From assembly GCF_039645565.1 (NCBI RefSeq), contig NZ_CP147914.1:1175573-1239572 (forward strand): DNA of 64,000 bases, given 5' to 3'. This document shows, in pieces, positions 30,198 to 38,972 of this stretch. Position 1 is the first letter of the stretch, and each line of letters starts with the position of its first letter. A program made the position numbers and the translations under genes. The notes beneath the pieces were generated by a model, which had not been told where the DNA came from, searched no databases, and saw only the letters and a list, made by a program, of their open reading frames with translations. Source of the stretch: Sulfurimonas sp. HSL1-2. Lineage in GTDB: Bacteria > Campylobacterota > Campylobacteria > Campylobacterales > Sulfurimonadaceae.

Positions 30198-30771
30198 GTT
30201 GTTTCTCCAGCATTTGGTTTTCGATTCGTTTGAACAGGGTCGTGATGCCGAACAGTGCGGCACCGGCGAGCGGCAGGGCAAAATACCAGTGTGTTTTTCC
30301 CCACTCGAGCACCTGCAAGATCTGTTCCCCCAGCAAGTAGGCGGGGATGATGGTAAGCGCCGCCCAGACCCAGGCGCTGAGCAGGTTGATAAGGGCGAAC
30401 TTTTTCGAGGAGTACTTCGTGATCCCGATACTCATCGGGATGACGGTCCGCAGCCCGTAGAGGTAGCGCTGTACGAAGATGAGCGGCCAGCCGTATTTTT
30501 TCAGCAGCAGGTGGGCAATGGCGAATTTGCGGCGCTGCGCATGGAATTTCCGCTGAATGAAGCCTTTGTTGAAACGGCCGATGTAGAAGTAGATCTGGTC
30601 ACCTGCAAACCCGCCGAGGCCGGCGACAAAGATGGCGACGGGCACGTTCATGTGCCCCGTTGTGGCCATGATGCCGGCCATCAGCAGTCCCATCTCCCCC
30701 TCCAGGATACTCCAGACGAAAAGGATGATGTAACCGTACTCCTGCAGCAGTTCCAGTAAATAGGCTTCCAT
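30166..30771 (-). CDS. DedA-family membrane protein
   Basis: 201-residue polytopic protein of the DedA/SNARE-associated family, now linked to lipid carrier (undecaprenyl phosphate or phospholipid) flipping. Typical elements are WSILEGEMGLLMAGIMA near the N-terminus, GGFAGDQIYFYIGR, and the arginine motif FVQRYLYGLRTVIPMSIG. Membrane segments lie around 14-34, 43-62, 137-155 and 165-182. It sits between trpB and pepA on the same strand and overlaps pepA. Confidence 0.88.
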   Translation of the reverse strand: MEAYLLELLQEYGYIILFVWSILEGEMGLLMAGIMATTGHMNVPVAIFVAGLGGFAGDQIYFYIGRFNKGFIQRKFHAQRRKFAIAHLLLKKYGWPLIFVQRYLYGLRTVIPMSIGITKYSSKKFALINLLSAWVWAALTIIPAYLLGEQILQVLEWGKTHWYFALPLAGAALFGITTLFKRIENQMLEKQHARQARNATR

Positions 30772-30780
30772 GCGCCCCCT

Positions 30781-31980
30781 TTAATCGAAGTGTAGCATGT
30801 CTTTGGCCTGGATCATGTCTTTGTCCCCGCGGCCGGAGAGGTTGACGATGACCAGTTTGCCGGCAATATCGGGCATTTTTCTCAGATAGGCGACGGCGTG
30901 GGAGCTCTCGAATGCGGGGATGATCCCCTCTTTGCGGCTGAGCCAGACAAAGGCGTCGAGGGCTTCGGCATCGGTGATGCTGTCGTACATTACCGTCCCG
31001 TTCTCCTTGTGGAAAGCGTGTTCCGGTCCGATGCCGGGGTAATCGAGCCCGGCGGAGATGGAGTGCGCCTCGAGGATCTGGCCGTCGGCATCCTGAAGGA
31101 GGTAGCTCATCTGCCCGTGCAGGACACCGGGGCGCCCTTTGAGCAGGGAGGCTCCGTGTTTATCCGTATCGGTCCCCAGACCGCCTGCCTCGATGCCGAC
31201 GCACTGTACCTCTTTGTCTTCGAGGAAGTGCTGGAACATACCGATAGCGTTGGAGCCGCCGCCGATGCAGGCAACGACGGTATCAGGGAGGCGCCCCTCT
31301 TTTTCCAGGATCTGCGCGCGCGCTTCCCAGCCGATGATCGCCTGGAAGTCACGGACCATCATCGGGTAGGGGTGAGGCCCGGCAACGGTGCCGATGATAT
31401 AGAAGGTGTCGCGGGCATGGGTGACCCAGTGGCGGATGGCGTCGTTCATGGCGTCTTTGAGGGTGCGCGACCCGCTTTCAACGGCATGGACCTTGGCCCC
31501 CAGCAGCTTCATACGGAAGACGTTGAGTTCCTGGCGGGCGACGTCCTTCGCCCCCATGAAGATCTCGCACTCCAGCCCCAGCAGGGCGGCGATGGTCGCC
31601 GTGGCAACACCGTGCTGGCCGGCGCCCGTTTCAGCAATGACCTTCTGCTTGCCGAGCTTTTTCGCCAGCAGGCCCTGGGCGATAACGTTGTTGACCTTGT
31701 GCGCACCGGTGTGGTTCAGGTCTTCGCGTTTGATATAGACCTTCGCGCCGAGCTCTTCGGAGATGTTCGCCGCATAATAGAGCGGGGAAGGGCGACCGAC
31801 GTAATCTTTGAGGTAGCCGTCCACCTCGCTCCAGAAGGCTTCGTCAAAACGGTACTGCGCGTAGGCCTTTTCAAGTTCCAGCAGGGCCGGCATCAGGGTC
31901 TCGGGGACATAGCGGCCGCCGAAGATGCCGAAATGGCCGTTGCTGTCGGGATCGAACGTCGAGGGTTCGGGGATGTACAT
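30781..31980 (-). CDS. trpB: Tryptophan synthase beta subunit
   Basis: 399-residue PLP enzyme joining indole and serine to tryptophan. The PLP lysine is Lys95 in HTGAHKVNN; the phosphate loop [12 protein letters not shown] and the [11 protein letters not shown] segment are both present. Length and sequence fit the canonical TrpB1 class. No trpA or other trp gene is next to it; it lies between apt (1-base overlap) and DedA, so it must pair with a trpA elsewhere. Confidence 0.96.
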   Translation of the reverse strand: MYIPEPSTFDPDSNGHFGIFGGRYVPETLMPALLELEKAYAQYRFDEAFWSEVDGYLKDYVGRPSPLYYAANISEELGAKVYIKREDLNHTGAHKVNNVIAQGLLAKKLGKQKVIAETGAGQHGVATATIAALLGLECEIFMGAKDVARQELNVFRMKLLGAKVHAVESGSRTLKDAMNDAIRHWVTHARDTFYIIGTVAGPHPYPMMVRDFQAIIGWEARAQILEKEGRLPDTVVACIGGGSNAIGMFQHFLEDKEVQCVGIEAGGLGTDTDKHGASLLKGRPGVLHGQMSYLLQDADGQILEAHSISAGLDYPGIGPEHAFHKENGTVMYDSITDAEALDAFVWLSRKEGIIPAFESSHAVAYLRKMPDIAGKLVIVNLSGRGDKDMIQAKDMLHFD

Positions 31981-32528
31981 TAATCCACTCCTATAACGGT
32001 ATAAACGGGGGTGAGCTCGGTCAGGCTGTCGATGCCCGGCAGGAACTCCAGCCCGAGGATAAAGCAGGCTTCGACACAGTGCGCGCCGAGTTTTTCGATA
32101 AGGGATGCGGCGGCTTTGGCCGTCCCGCCCGTTGCAATAAGGTCGTCGATAAGAAGCACTTTGGCCCCCTTTTCGGGACCGAAGGCGTCCATGTGCACCT
32201 CGACCTCGTCAAAGCCGTACTCGAGGGAGTATTTCTCCGAGACGGTCGTGGAGGGAAGTTTCCCTTTTTTGCGGATAGGGACGAAACCGACGCCCAGCAT
32301 CTGCGCCAGGGCCGCACCGAAAATAAAGCCGCGGGCATCGATGCCCGCGACGTAGTCGAGTCCGTAGCCCTCGTAACGCGCTTTGAGGTGCGCCATCAGC
32401 GTACCGAACGCCTCCGCGTTGTTGAGCAGGGTCGTGATGTCTTTGAAGATGATCCCCGGCTTCGGGAAGTCGGGGATGTCACGGATTGCACCTTCTATCA
32501 GGGCCTTTTGATCAACGGACAGTGACAT
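31980..32528 (-). CDS. apt: Adenine phosphoribosyltransferase
   Basis: Salvages adenine to AMP using PRPP. The 182-residue protein contains the PRPP-binding motif [16 protein letters not shown], the N-terminal [16 protein letters not shown] and the [13 protein letters not shown] adenine-binding region. It follows rpiB after 8 bases and overlaps trpB by one base in the same operon, an order reminiscent of Helicobacter apart from trpB. Confidence 0.97.
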   Translation of the reverse strand: MSLSVDQKALIEGAIRDIPDFPKPGIIFKDITTLLNNAEAFGTLMAHLKARYEGYGLDYVAGIDARGFIFGAALAQMLGVGFVPIRKKGKLPSTTVSEKYSLEYGFDEVEVHMDAFGPEKGAKVLLIDDLIATGGTAKAAASLIEKLGAHCVEACFILGLEFLPGIDSLTELTPVYTVIGVD

Positions 32529-32536
32529 GAGGGACC

Positions 32537-32992
32537 TTACAGCGCTGCAGAGCAGCCGCCGACGGCTTCGATCTTTTCAACGCGTCCCGCGTGGCGTCCG
32601 CCTTCGAAAGCACCCGCGATCCAGGCGTCGATGATGGACTCGGCCACGCCGCGCCCGACGACGCGCTCGCCGAAGCAGAGCACGTTGGCATCATTGTGCG
32701 CGCGGGCCATCGTTGCCGTGTAGGCGTCGTGGCAGAGCGCCGCGCGGATGCCGGCAAAACGGTTGGCGGTCATGCTCATACCCAGGCCCGAACCGCAGAT
32801 CAGGATACCGTCGGCATCTTCTTCATCAGTGAGTACGGCGTTGCAGACCTTGACGGCGAAGTCGGGGTAGTCGACGCGGTCTTTGCTGTGGGGACCGAGA
32901 TCGACGACCTCGTGACCTTTGGCTTTAAGCAGTTCAACAGTGTAGTCTTTAAGGTCGAGGCCGGCGTGGTCGGTGGCAATGTAGAATTTCAT
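32537..32992 (-). CDS. rpiB: Ribose-5-phosphate isomerase B
   Basis: Interconverts ribose 5-phosphate and ribulose 5-phosphate. The 151-residue RpiB has the N-terminal [22 protein letters not shown], and the phosphate-binding loop [13 protein letters not shown] with the family's catalytic Cys. The [25 protein letters not shown] segment is characteristic. The protein ends in a Cys-containing tail (GGCSAAL). It lies between the site-2 protease and apt with short gaps. Confidence 0.95.
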   Translation of the reverse strand: MKFYIATDHAGLDLKDYTVELLKAKGHEVVDLGPHSKDRVDYPDFAVKVCNAVLTDEEDADGILICGSGLGMSMTANRFAGIRAALCHDAYTATMARAHNDANVLCFGERVVGRGVAESIIDAWIAGAFEGGRHAGRVEKIEAVGGCSAAL

Positions 32993-33008
32993 GGAGTTCT
33001 CCTTCGGG

Positions 33009-33686
33009 TTAAGATAATAGCAGTTGCAGCACGTACTGCACCGGCATAAAAAGCACGTATTGGCTCAGTGGCGTGATCAAAAGGATGATGACGATGAACA
33101 TGCCGTAGGGCTCCAGGCGCTGGAACCACATGGCGATGTTGTTCAGTCCCATCTTGAGTGAGAGGAACATGAGAAAATGCGCGCCGTCGAACTGCGGGAT
33201 CGGCAGCAGGTTGAAGACGGCGAGCAGGACGTTGATCAGCACCAGCTGCATAACGACGAGGTAGAGGAAGATATAGCCCAGCCCGTCGCTCTGCAGCGGC
33301 TGGTGCATGCCGGTCAGGAAAACGGCAAAGAGGGATGCCAGGGCGAAGTTGTAGGCGATGCCGGCAAGGCTGACCTGCATGGCGGCATTGTAGCCGCCGT
33401 TGCCGATGACGGTGCGCATATTGACCGGGACGGGCTTGGCCCAGCCGAAGAGGAAACCGCCGCCCATGCCCAGAAGCATGGGGATGAAGTACATCATCAG
33501 CGGTACGAGAATGGTGCCGACGGGGTCGATGTGGATCAGGGGATTGATCGAGAGACGGCCGGCATGTTTGGCCGTCGTGTCGCCGTAACGGTAGGCGACC
33601 CAGCCGTGCATAATCTCGTGGCCGATGATGGCGATGGCCAGTGCGAGAACGGCCGCGGCGATTTTCAGCAGATCAATAGAGTCCAC
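33009..33686 (-). CDS. Site-2 protease family (M50) membrane metalloprotease
   Basis: 225-residue integral membrane protease. The zinc site is His23-Glu24-x-x-His27 in IIGHEIMHGW, and the third ligand Asp lies in NLLPIPQFDGAHF. There are about six hydrophobic segments and no PDZ domain, so this is the short housekeeping type rather than RseP. A GTG start at 33686 inside the end of lepB is chosen because the first helix follows at once; it overlaps lepB by 14 bases. Substrate unknown. Confidence 0.9.
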   Translation of the reverse strand: MDSIDLLKIAAAVLALAIAIIGHEIMHGWVAYRYGDTTAKHAGRLSINPLIHIDPVGTILVPLMMYFIPMLLGMGGGFLFGWAKPVPVNMRTVIGNGGYNAAMQVSLAGIAYNFALASLFAVFLTGMHQPLQSDGLGYIFLYLVVMQLVLINVLLAVFNLLPIPQFDGAHFLMFLSLKMGLNNIAMWFQRLEPYGMFIVIILLITPLSQYVLFMPVQYVLQLLLS

Positions 33687-34494
33687 GGTCCGTGCCCTCT
33701 TCGCGCTGGCGTTCGGCGACCGCGCGGTCCAGGTAGGGGGACTGCTCGAGATCGGTAGGGGTTTTGAACATACGGTCCCAGCGGATCTCGTAGTTGTCGT
33801 CCATGCTGAAGTAGATGAACCACGGCGTTCCTTCAACGAGGCCGTAGGGGACGGCGCCCCAGAAGCGGCTGTCGTTGGAGTGGTCGCGGTTGTCGCCCAT
33901 CATGAAGTAGCGGCCTTCGGGTACCTGGACAGGGCCGAAGTTGAAAATGGGCTGCGGGAACTGGCCGTCGTCGATGATATGCGGATCGTGGTGAATACCC
34001 GGGTGCTCTTTCATATAGGGGTTCTTGATCCAGAGACGCCCGTCGAACTCCTCGATCTCATGGGTGAAGGTGTAGTGCTGACGGATATAGTCGTCCCCCT
34101 CTGCCGGGTGAAGGAAGAGATCCTTGTTGTAGACGAAAAGTTCGTCCCCCGGCGTGGCGACACAGCGCTTGACGTAGTGCAGCGAGGTGTTGTTGGGATA
34201 ACGGAAGATGACGATGTCGCCGCGTTGCGGCGTATCGCCATCAATGATATGCCCGTCGGTGCCGGGAATGAGCGGGATCTCCAGGAAGGGGACATGCGGG
34301 GTTGAGATGCCGTAGGCGAACTTCTTGGCGAAGAGGTGGTCACCGATGAGCAGGGAATCCTTCATGGAGCCGCTGGGGATTCGGAAGGCCTGTGCGACGA
34401 AAAAGATGACGAAGAGGACGATGATGACCGTTCCCGTCCAGCTGTTGGAGAAACGGTAGGCCGCTTTGGCGGCGTGTTTGACCTTCGTCTTCAT
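33673..34494 (-). CDS. lepB: Signal peptidase I
   Basis: Cleaves Sec and Tat signal peptides at the outer face of the inner membrane. The 273-residue protein has one N-terminal membrane helix (about 20-37), the nucleophile Ser43 in IPSGSMKDSL, the general base Lys109 in HYVKRCVATPGD, and MMGDNRDHSNDSRFWG. The start at 34494 overlaps folD by 4 bases; an upstream in-frame extension is shadow sequence of folD. The M50 gene follows with overlap. Confidence 0.96.
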   Translation of the reverse strand: MKTKVKHAAKAAYRFSNSWTGTVIIVLFVIFFVAQAFRIPSGSMKDSLLIGDHLFAKKFAYGISTPHVPFLEIPLIPGTDGHIIDGDTPQRGDIVIFRYPNNTSLHYVKRCVATPGDELFVYNKDLFLHPAEGDDYIRQHYTFTHEIEEFDGRLWIKNPYMKEHPGIHHDPHIIDDGQFPQPIFNFGPVQVPEGRYFMMGDNRDHSNDSRFWGAVPYGLVEGTPWFIYFSMDDNYEIRWDRMFKTPTDLEQSPYLDRAVAERQREEGTDRGLY

Positions 34495-35348
34495 TGGCGC
34501 TCTTGTGCGTGCATTTCGGCCGCTTTCAGGGTGTTTTTCAGCAGCATGGCAATGGTCATCGGACCGACGCCGCCGGGAACCGGGGTGATGTAGGAGCATT
34601 TCGGCGCGACGTTCTCATAGTCGACGTCGCCGACGAGGCGGCCGTCCGGGGCGCGGTTGATACCGATATCGATGACAATAGCCCCCTCTTTGACCATATC
34701 CTCTTTGATCAGGTTGATGACCCCGGCACCGACCAGGACGATGTCGGCGTTTTGGGTGTGCGCTTTGAGGTCCTTGGTATGGATATGGGTGACGGTGACC
34801 GTCGCGTTGGCGTTGAGCAGCAGGGCGGCCATCGGCTTGCCGACGATGTTGGAGGCACCGACGACGACGGCGTCTTTGCCCGTGAGGTCGATCTCGTATT
34901 CGGCGAAGAGCTCCATGACACCCAGCGGGGTGCAGGGGACAAAGCCGTCGAGGCCCGTCATCAGGCGCCCGGCGTTATAGGGGTGGAAACCGTCGACATC
35001 CTTGCTCGGGGCGACGAGTTCGAGCAGGCGTGTCGTGTCGATGTGCGCAGGGAGGGGAAGCTGGACGAGGATACCGTCGATGTTCGGGTTGGCGTTCATC
35101 ATCTCGATCGTCTGCTCGATCGCCTCCTGGGAGATCGTTTCGGGCATCTCGTGGGTGACAGAGTAGAAACCGGCGCGGTCGCAGGCCTTCTTTTTCATAC
35201 CGACGTAGGCATGCGAAGCGGGGTCGTTGCCGACAAGGATGACGGCGAGACCCGGGACGCGACCGGTCCTTTCCTTGAGTTCGGAGGCTGCGGTGGCGAC
35301 GCCTTCTTCAATCTTCTTGGAGAGCGCTTTTCCGTCGAGTATCTGCAT
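34491..35348 (-). CDS. folD: Bifunctional methylenetetrahydrofolate dehydrogenase/cyclohydrolase FolD
   Basis: Interconverts methylene-, methenyl- and formyl-tetrahydrofolate with NADP. The 285-residue protein shows VGNDPASHAYVGMKKKACDRAG with the catalytic Lys, ILVQLPLPAHID, the nucleotide-binding VVGASNIVGKPMA, and the C-terminal TPVPGGVGPMTIAML. It opens the folD-lepB-M50-rpiB-apt-trpB-dedA-pepA run and is divergent from the cytochrome c gene; the 61-base gap is AT-rich and should contain both promoters. It works in the same pathway as purU (45463). Confidence 0.97.
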   Translation of the reverse strand: MQILDGKALSKKIEEGVATAASELKERTGRVPGLAVILVGNDPASHAYVGMKKKACDRAGFYSVTHEMPETISQEAIEQTIEMMNANPNIDGILVQLPLPAHIDTTRLLELVAPSKDVDGFHPYNAGRLMTGLDGFVPCTPLGVMELFAEYEIDLTGKDAVVVGASNIVGKPMAALLLNANATVTVTHIHTKDLKAHTQNADIVLVGAGVINLIKEDMVKEGAIVIDIGINRAPDGRLVGDVDYENVAPKCSYITPVPGGVGPMTIAMLLKNTLKAAEMHAQERQ

Positions 35349-35409
35349 TTCAACTGACCTAATTATTTTTTTGATAATATACCCCTACTTCAATAAAAAG
35401 GTGCTTTTA

Positions 35410-35748
35410 ATGGCCCGTTGGCTCCTGTTTTTGGCGACCTTTCTTGCGGCGGAGGAATCTTTCATCACCCCGCAGGAATATGCCGCGCAGCTCTACCACA
35501 ATCCGAGGGGAATCGGCTGCAATCTCTGCCACGGCGAACACGGCGAGGGGAAAGTGATCGCCAATTATACCGACAAGGGCGTTCGCAAATCGTTTACCGC
35601 CCCGGCGATCAACGTCATCGCTTACGCAGACTTTGACAGGGCCCTGAACGGACGGGTCAAAGGGATGCCCCGTTACTTCCTGACCGAGGAGGAGCGGCAT
35701 ACCCTTTACAGCTACCTGCACCCAAAGGATGCCAATGTTTCACAATGA
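35410..35748 (+). CDS. Small monohaem cytochrome c
   Basis: 112 residues with a short signal peptide (MARWLLFLATFLAA) and one haem c site CNLCH (Cys37, Cys40, His41). Met86 in KGMPRYFLT is the likely distal ligand. The fold is like class I periplasmic cytochromes c. The ATG at 35410 follows the divergent promoter region. Its 3' end overlaps the CitE-like gene by 14 bases, so the electron carrier and the lyase are probably co-expressed, although no functional link is obvious. Confidence 0.88.
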   Translation: MARWLLFLATFLAAEESFITPQEYAAQLYHNPRGIGCNLCHGEHGEGKVIANYTDKGVRKSFTAPAINVIAYADFDRALNGRVKGMPRYFLTEEERHTLYSYLHPKDANVSQ

Positions 35749-36670
35749 TCTTCCCGCACTGGAGCGGGCTGCCGAAGCGCTGGATATTGGCACCCTCGAC
35801 ACCTATCTTTCGTCCCAACCCCGCATCCTGAACACCTCGGCGACTTTTCATGCGCCGCTGATGCTCTCGGCCCACCGCGTCAAGCACCTCGCGAAGATCC
35901 CCCAGCTGGCCGCCGACGCGGTGATGTTCAACCTCGAAGACGGGGTCTCCGAAGCGCAAAAACCCGTGGCGCTGCGCCTCTGTGCCATTGCGCTCTCCCG
36001 GCTGCCGCAGTCTGACAAGAAACTGATCGTACGGGTGAACCCCCTTGACGAGGGCGGGGCGGAGGAGATCGCATTTCTTGCTCCCTTCATGCCCGACGCC
36101 ATCCGCGTCCCGAAGGTCCGCACGGCGGAGGAGGTCGAACGCATTGCGGCGATGGTACCGGCGCCCATTGAGATCCATCTCTCCATCGAAACGAAAGAGG
36201 CGTGGCTGGCGTTGAACACGCTGCGTGTCGATCCGCGGGTAAGCACCTTCTACCTCGGCATCCTCGACCTTTTTGCCGACCTGGGGCTGGACCAGGCGCT
36301 GATCGCCCCGGAGAACCCGACCATGCGCTATCTGCTGTCGCACTTCTTCGTCACGACCCGCGCCCTCGGTGTCAAACCCGTCTCTTTCGTTTACCAGGAT
36401 TACCGCAACGAGGCGGGTTTTGCCGCATGGCTGGCCCTGGAGAGCGAGATGGGGTTTGATGCCAAGGGGTGCCTTTCGCCCAAACAGGCGGAGCAGGTGA
36501 TGGCGGCCTTCGGGCAGGACGGGGCGGCACTGGCAAGGGCGCGGGAGATCGTCGCGCTTTTCGAGGCCGAGCGCGCCAACGGCGTGACGGGCTTCACGCA
36601 CGAGGTGTACGGTTTTATTGATGAACCGATCTACAAGGGGGCACTTGCCCTGCTGAGGGGCGCGGAGTGA
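35735..36670 (+). CDS. HpcH/HpaI aldolase/CitE-like lyase
   Basis: 311-residue TIM-barrel protein of the CitE superfamily. Markers are MFNLEDGVSEAQK, where CitE has LDLEDAV, the Arg-containing strand LIVRVNPLD, and IEIHLSIETKEA with the metal-binding Glu. Family members cleave citryl- or malyl-CoA or related thioesters; the substrate here is unknown, and no citD, citF or CoA-transferase gene is adjacent. The ATG at 35735 is preferred over 35729 because AAAGGA stands at the correct distance. It overlaps the symporter by 4 bases. Confidence 0.78.
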   Translation: MFHNDLPALERAAEALDIGTLDTYLSSQPRILNTSATFHAPLMLSAHRVKHLAKIPQLAADAVMFNLEDGVSEAQKPVALRLCAIALSRLPQSDKKLIVRVNPLDEGGAEEIAFLAPFMPDAIRVPKVRTAEEVERIAAMVPAPIEIHLSIETKEAWLALNTLRVDPRVSTFYLGILDLFADLGLDQALIAPENPTMRYLLSHFFVTTRALGVKPVSFVYQDYRNEAGFAAWLALESEMGFDAKGCLSPKQAEQVMAAFGQDGAALARAREIVALFEAERANGVTGFTHEVYGFIDEPIYKGALALLRGAE

Positions 36671-37896
36671 ACCGCCTTCGCGCGGCGCTTGCGTCGACGA
36701 ACGGCCTGATCCTGGCCGGCATCGTACTGGGAGCGCTCTTCGGCGCGTTCTTCCCCGAACTGGCCCTGGCGCAGCGGCTCATCGGCCAGATCTTTGTTGC
36801 GCTGCTGAAGATGCTCGTCGTCCCGCTGGTGTTTGCCAGCATCTTCGTCGCCATCGCCGGGTTGGGGACGCTACACCATCTTAGAAACATGGGGCTTCGT
36901 ACGATCGGGCTCTACCTGCTTACGACGGCACTTTCCGTTCTGCTGGCGATCATTGTCATGAACGTCGTCGGTATCGGGGAAGCGGTCTCTGCCGAGGGGG
37001 TCGCTTTTGCGCAGGCGCACGAGATCAAACCCTTCTCCTTCGAGGCGATGCTGCTCGGATTCATCCCGACGAATGTTTTCGCATCGCTTACGAACGGGGC
37101 GATGATGCAGGTGATTGTCTTCTCCATCCTCTTCGCGATCGCGAGCCTCTACCTCAGCGACCACCACCAGGGACTGATGCTCGATTTCTTTACCGGGGTC
37201 AACAACGCCATGCTGAAGATGGCCGAATGGGTTATCAAGCTGACGCCCATCGGCGTCTTCAGCCTTATCGCCTACGTGATCGCCGACGAGGGGATCGACG
37301 TCATTCTCGGGCTCTGGAAATATATGCTCGTCGTGATCGGCGTGATCCTGCTGCACGGGCTGCTGACCCTGCCGCTACTTGTCGCCTTTTTCGCACGTAT
37401 CAACCCCTACCATTATATGGGGAGGGTAAAAGAGGCGATCCTGCTCGCCTTTTCCACGGCCTCCAGTGCGGCGACGCTGCCGGTCTCCATCGAGGTGAGC
37501 GAACATAAAGGCGGGGTGCGCCGGGAGAGCGCCGGGTTCGTGCTGCCGCTGGGTGCGACGGTTTCCATGGACGGGACGGCCGCCTACCTGGTCGTCGCGG
37601 TGCTCTATATCGCGACCCTGGCCGGGGTGGAGCTCTCTTTGGGCGACCAGGTGCTGCTGGGGGTGACCGTCGTGGCGCTCTCCGTCGGCGTCGCGGCGCT
37701 GCCGAGCGCCTCGCTGGTGATGATGGTCGTCATCTTGAACCAGATCGGGCTTCCGGCGGACTATATCGGCCTTATCGTTGCCGTCGACCGGGTACTTGAC
37801 ATGTTCCGCACCTCCCTCAATGTCACCTCTGACCTGATGGTGACGAAGATCGTCGATGTGACGACGCGCAAGGCGGCGCTGGAAGCGTCGGACTAA
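36667..37896 (+). CDS. Dicarboxylate/amino acid:cation symporter (DAACS family)
   Basis: 409-residue secondary transporter of the GltP/DctA type with about eight TM helices and two re-entrant loops. The serine-rich loop FSTASSAATLPVS and the substrate/cation motif SMDGTAAYL are diagnostic, as is VDRVLDMFRTSLNVTSD near the C-terminus. Substrates are C4-dicarboxylates or acidic amino acids with Na+ or H+. A GTG start overlaps the upstream lyase stop (GTGA), so it may import the substrate for that lyase (inference). Confidence 0.92.
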   Translation: MNRLRAALASTNGLILAGIVLGALFGAFFPELALAQRLIGQIFVALLKMLVVPLVFASIFVAIAGLGTLHHLRNMGLRTIGLYLLTTALSVLLAIIVMNVVGIGEAVSAEGVAFAQAHEIKPFSFEAMLLGFIPTNVFASLTNGAMMQVIVFSILFAIASLYLSDHHQGLMLDFFTGVNNAMLKMAEWVIKLTPIGVFSLIAYVIADEGIDVILGLWKYMLVVIGVILLHGLLTLPLLVAFFARINPYHYMGRVKEAILLAFSTASSAATLPVSIEVSEHKGGVRRESAGFVLPLGATVSMDGTAAYLVVAVLYIATLAGVELSLGDQVLLGVTVVALSVGVAALPSASLVMMVVILNQIGLPADYIGLIVAVDRVLDMFRTSLNVTSDLMVTKIVDVTTRKAALEASD

Positions 37897-37908
37897 ACGC
37901 GTGCGTTC

Positions 37909-38823
37909 TCAATAGCCGCGCAGGTAGTAGCCGAATTTGTAGCGGACCAGCGTTTTCTGTTCCGGCCGCGGGTATTTCCAGTAGACCGATTCGATCGTCT
38001 CCTTGGTGACCTCGTCGAGCAGGAAGAAGCCGCTGTTGCGCACGGTGCGGAAATCGGTCATCCGGCCGTCGGGGTGGAGGTAGAACTCGACGATATTGTA
38101 GTCGTTGACGCGCATGTTGTTGGGGATCATCGTGCTGCCGGTGGCGTTGAGCTGGGTCTGGGTGAGGCGGCGCATGATCTCCTGGTTGTCGAGCAGGTAT
38201 TTCTGCTCCCCTTCGCTCAGTTTCCCGAAGGCATCGCCGTATGCCTCGCGGATATCGTCCGGGATACGGCTTTCGCGTTTGGCGGAAGCGGACGCGGCAG
38301 AGGCTTTACTTTCGACGTTCTTCTGTTTCTGCGACAGTTTGGCAAAGAGGTTCTTATGCTCCGTCGGGACCGCGGTTGCATTGGCCTCGACCGTTTTCGG
38401 CTCAGGTGCTTTCATAAAAGGGATGTAGGGCTTTTCCGGCGGGAGCGGTTCGGTTTTGGCAACCCGTTCCTGCGGCTCGGCGATCTTTGTCGGCGTCGGG
38501 ATCTTCTGCTGCGGTTGGACCGGTGTCGGCTGGGCAACGGGGAGCTGCTGTCGCGGCTGCGGGAGCGGCTGGGAGTTGGAAAGCTTCTCGAGCTGTTTTC
38601 CCTTCGGCATCGGCGGGACTTTTTCCGTCGGCGGGCGCTTGTTGGGGACTGCGGCATTCTCTTTGGCTTTCGGGCGCTCTTTGAGTGCGACCTTGATCCG
38701 GTGCTCCTGGAGTTTCGGCTCGACCGGTTCGGTGACGAAAATAAAGCCCAGCAGCAGGAAAAGCATCAGGATGAGCAGGTGGAAGAGTACGGCGATGATC
38801 AGGGCGGCGGTACTTCGGCTCAT
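37909..38823 (-). CDS. TonB-like energy transducer
   Basis: 304 residues: N-terminal membrane anchor (about 6-31, ALIIAVLFHLLILMLFLLLG), a long Pro/Lys/Gln-rich stretch (about 50-150, with PTPVQPQQKIPTPTK), and a C-terminal domain resembling TonB_C (VEFYLHPDGRMTDFRTVRNSGF). Such proteins reach through the periplasm to outer-membrane receptors, powered by ExbB/ExbD. No exbBD or receptor gene is adjacent, so this may be a TonB paralogue with a structural or envelope role. It is divergent from hemL. Confidence 0.75.
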   Translation of the reverse strand: MSRSTAALIIAVLFHLLILMLFLLLGFIFVTEPVEPKLQEHRIKVALKERPKAKENAAVPNKRPPTEKVPPMPKGKQLEKLSNSQPLPQPRQQLPVAQPTPVQPQQKIPTPTKIAEPQERVAKTEPLPPEKPYIPFMKAPEPKTVEANATAVPTEHKNLFAKLSQKQKNVESKASAASASAKRESRIPDDIREAYGDAFGKLSEGEQKYLLDNQEIMRRLTQTQLNATGSTMIPNNMRVNDYNIVEFYLHPDGRMTDFRTVRNSGFFLLDEVTKETIESVYWKYPRPEQKTLVRYKFGYYLRGY

Positions 38824-38884
38824 CGGGTCGGTGTTTCCTTCCAGCCGAAATGCGCTTTTGCCGGCCGTTGCTTAAAGTCGGGGA

Positions 38885-38906
38885 ATTATAACCCATTTGC
38901 TATAAT
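38885..38906. promoter_or_regulatory. Divergent -10 boxes for the TonB-like gene and hemL
   Basis: TATAAT on the minus strand at 38885-38890 faces the TonB-like gene (start 38823), and TATAAT on the plus strand at 38901-38906 faces hemL (start 38973). The two boxes are only 10 bases apart, so the promoters overlap back to back and could interfere with each other. Confidence 0.6.
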
Positions 38907-38972
38907 GGCGGGAAAATTCAGGGGAGTTTGCGCGCCGTTGCCGTGCCGCACGCCCCTTCTTACGGACGGTCA

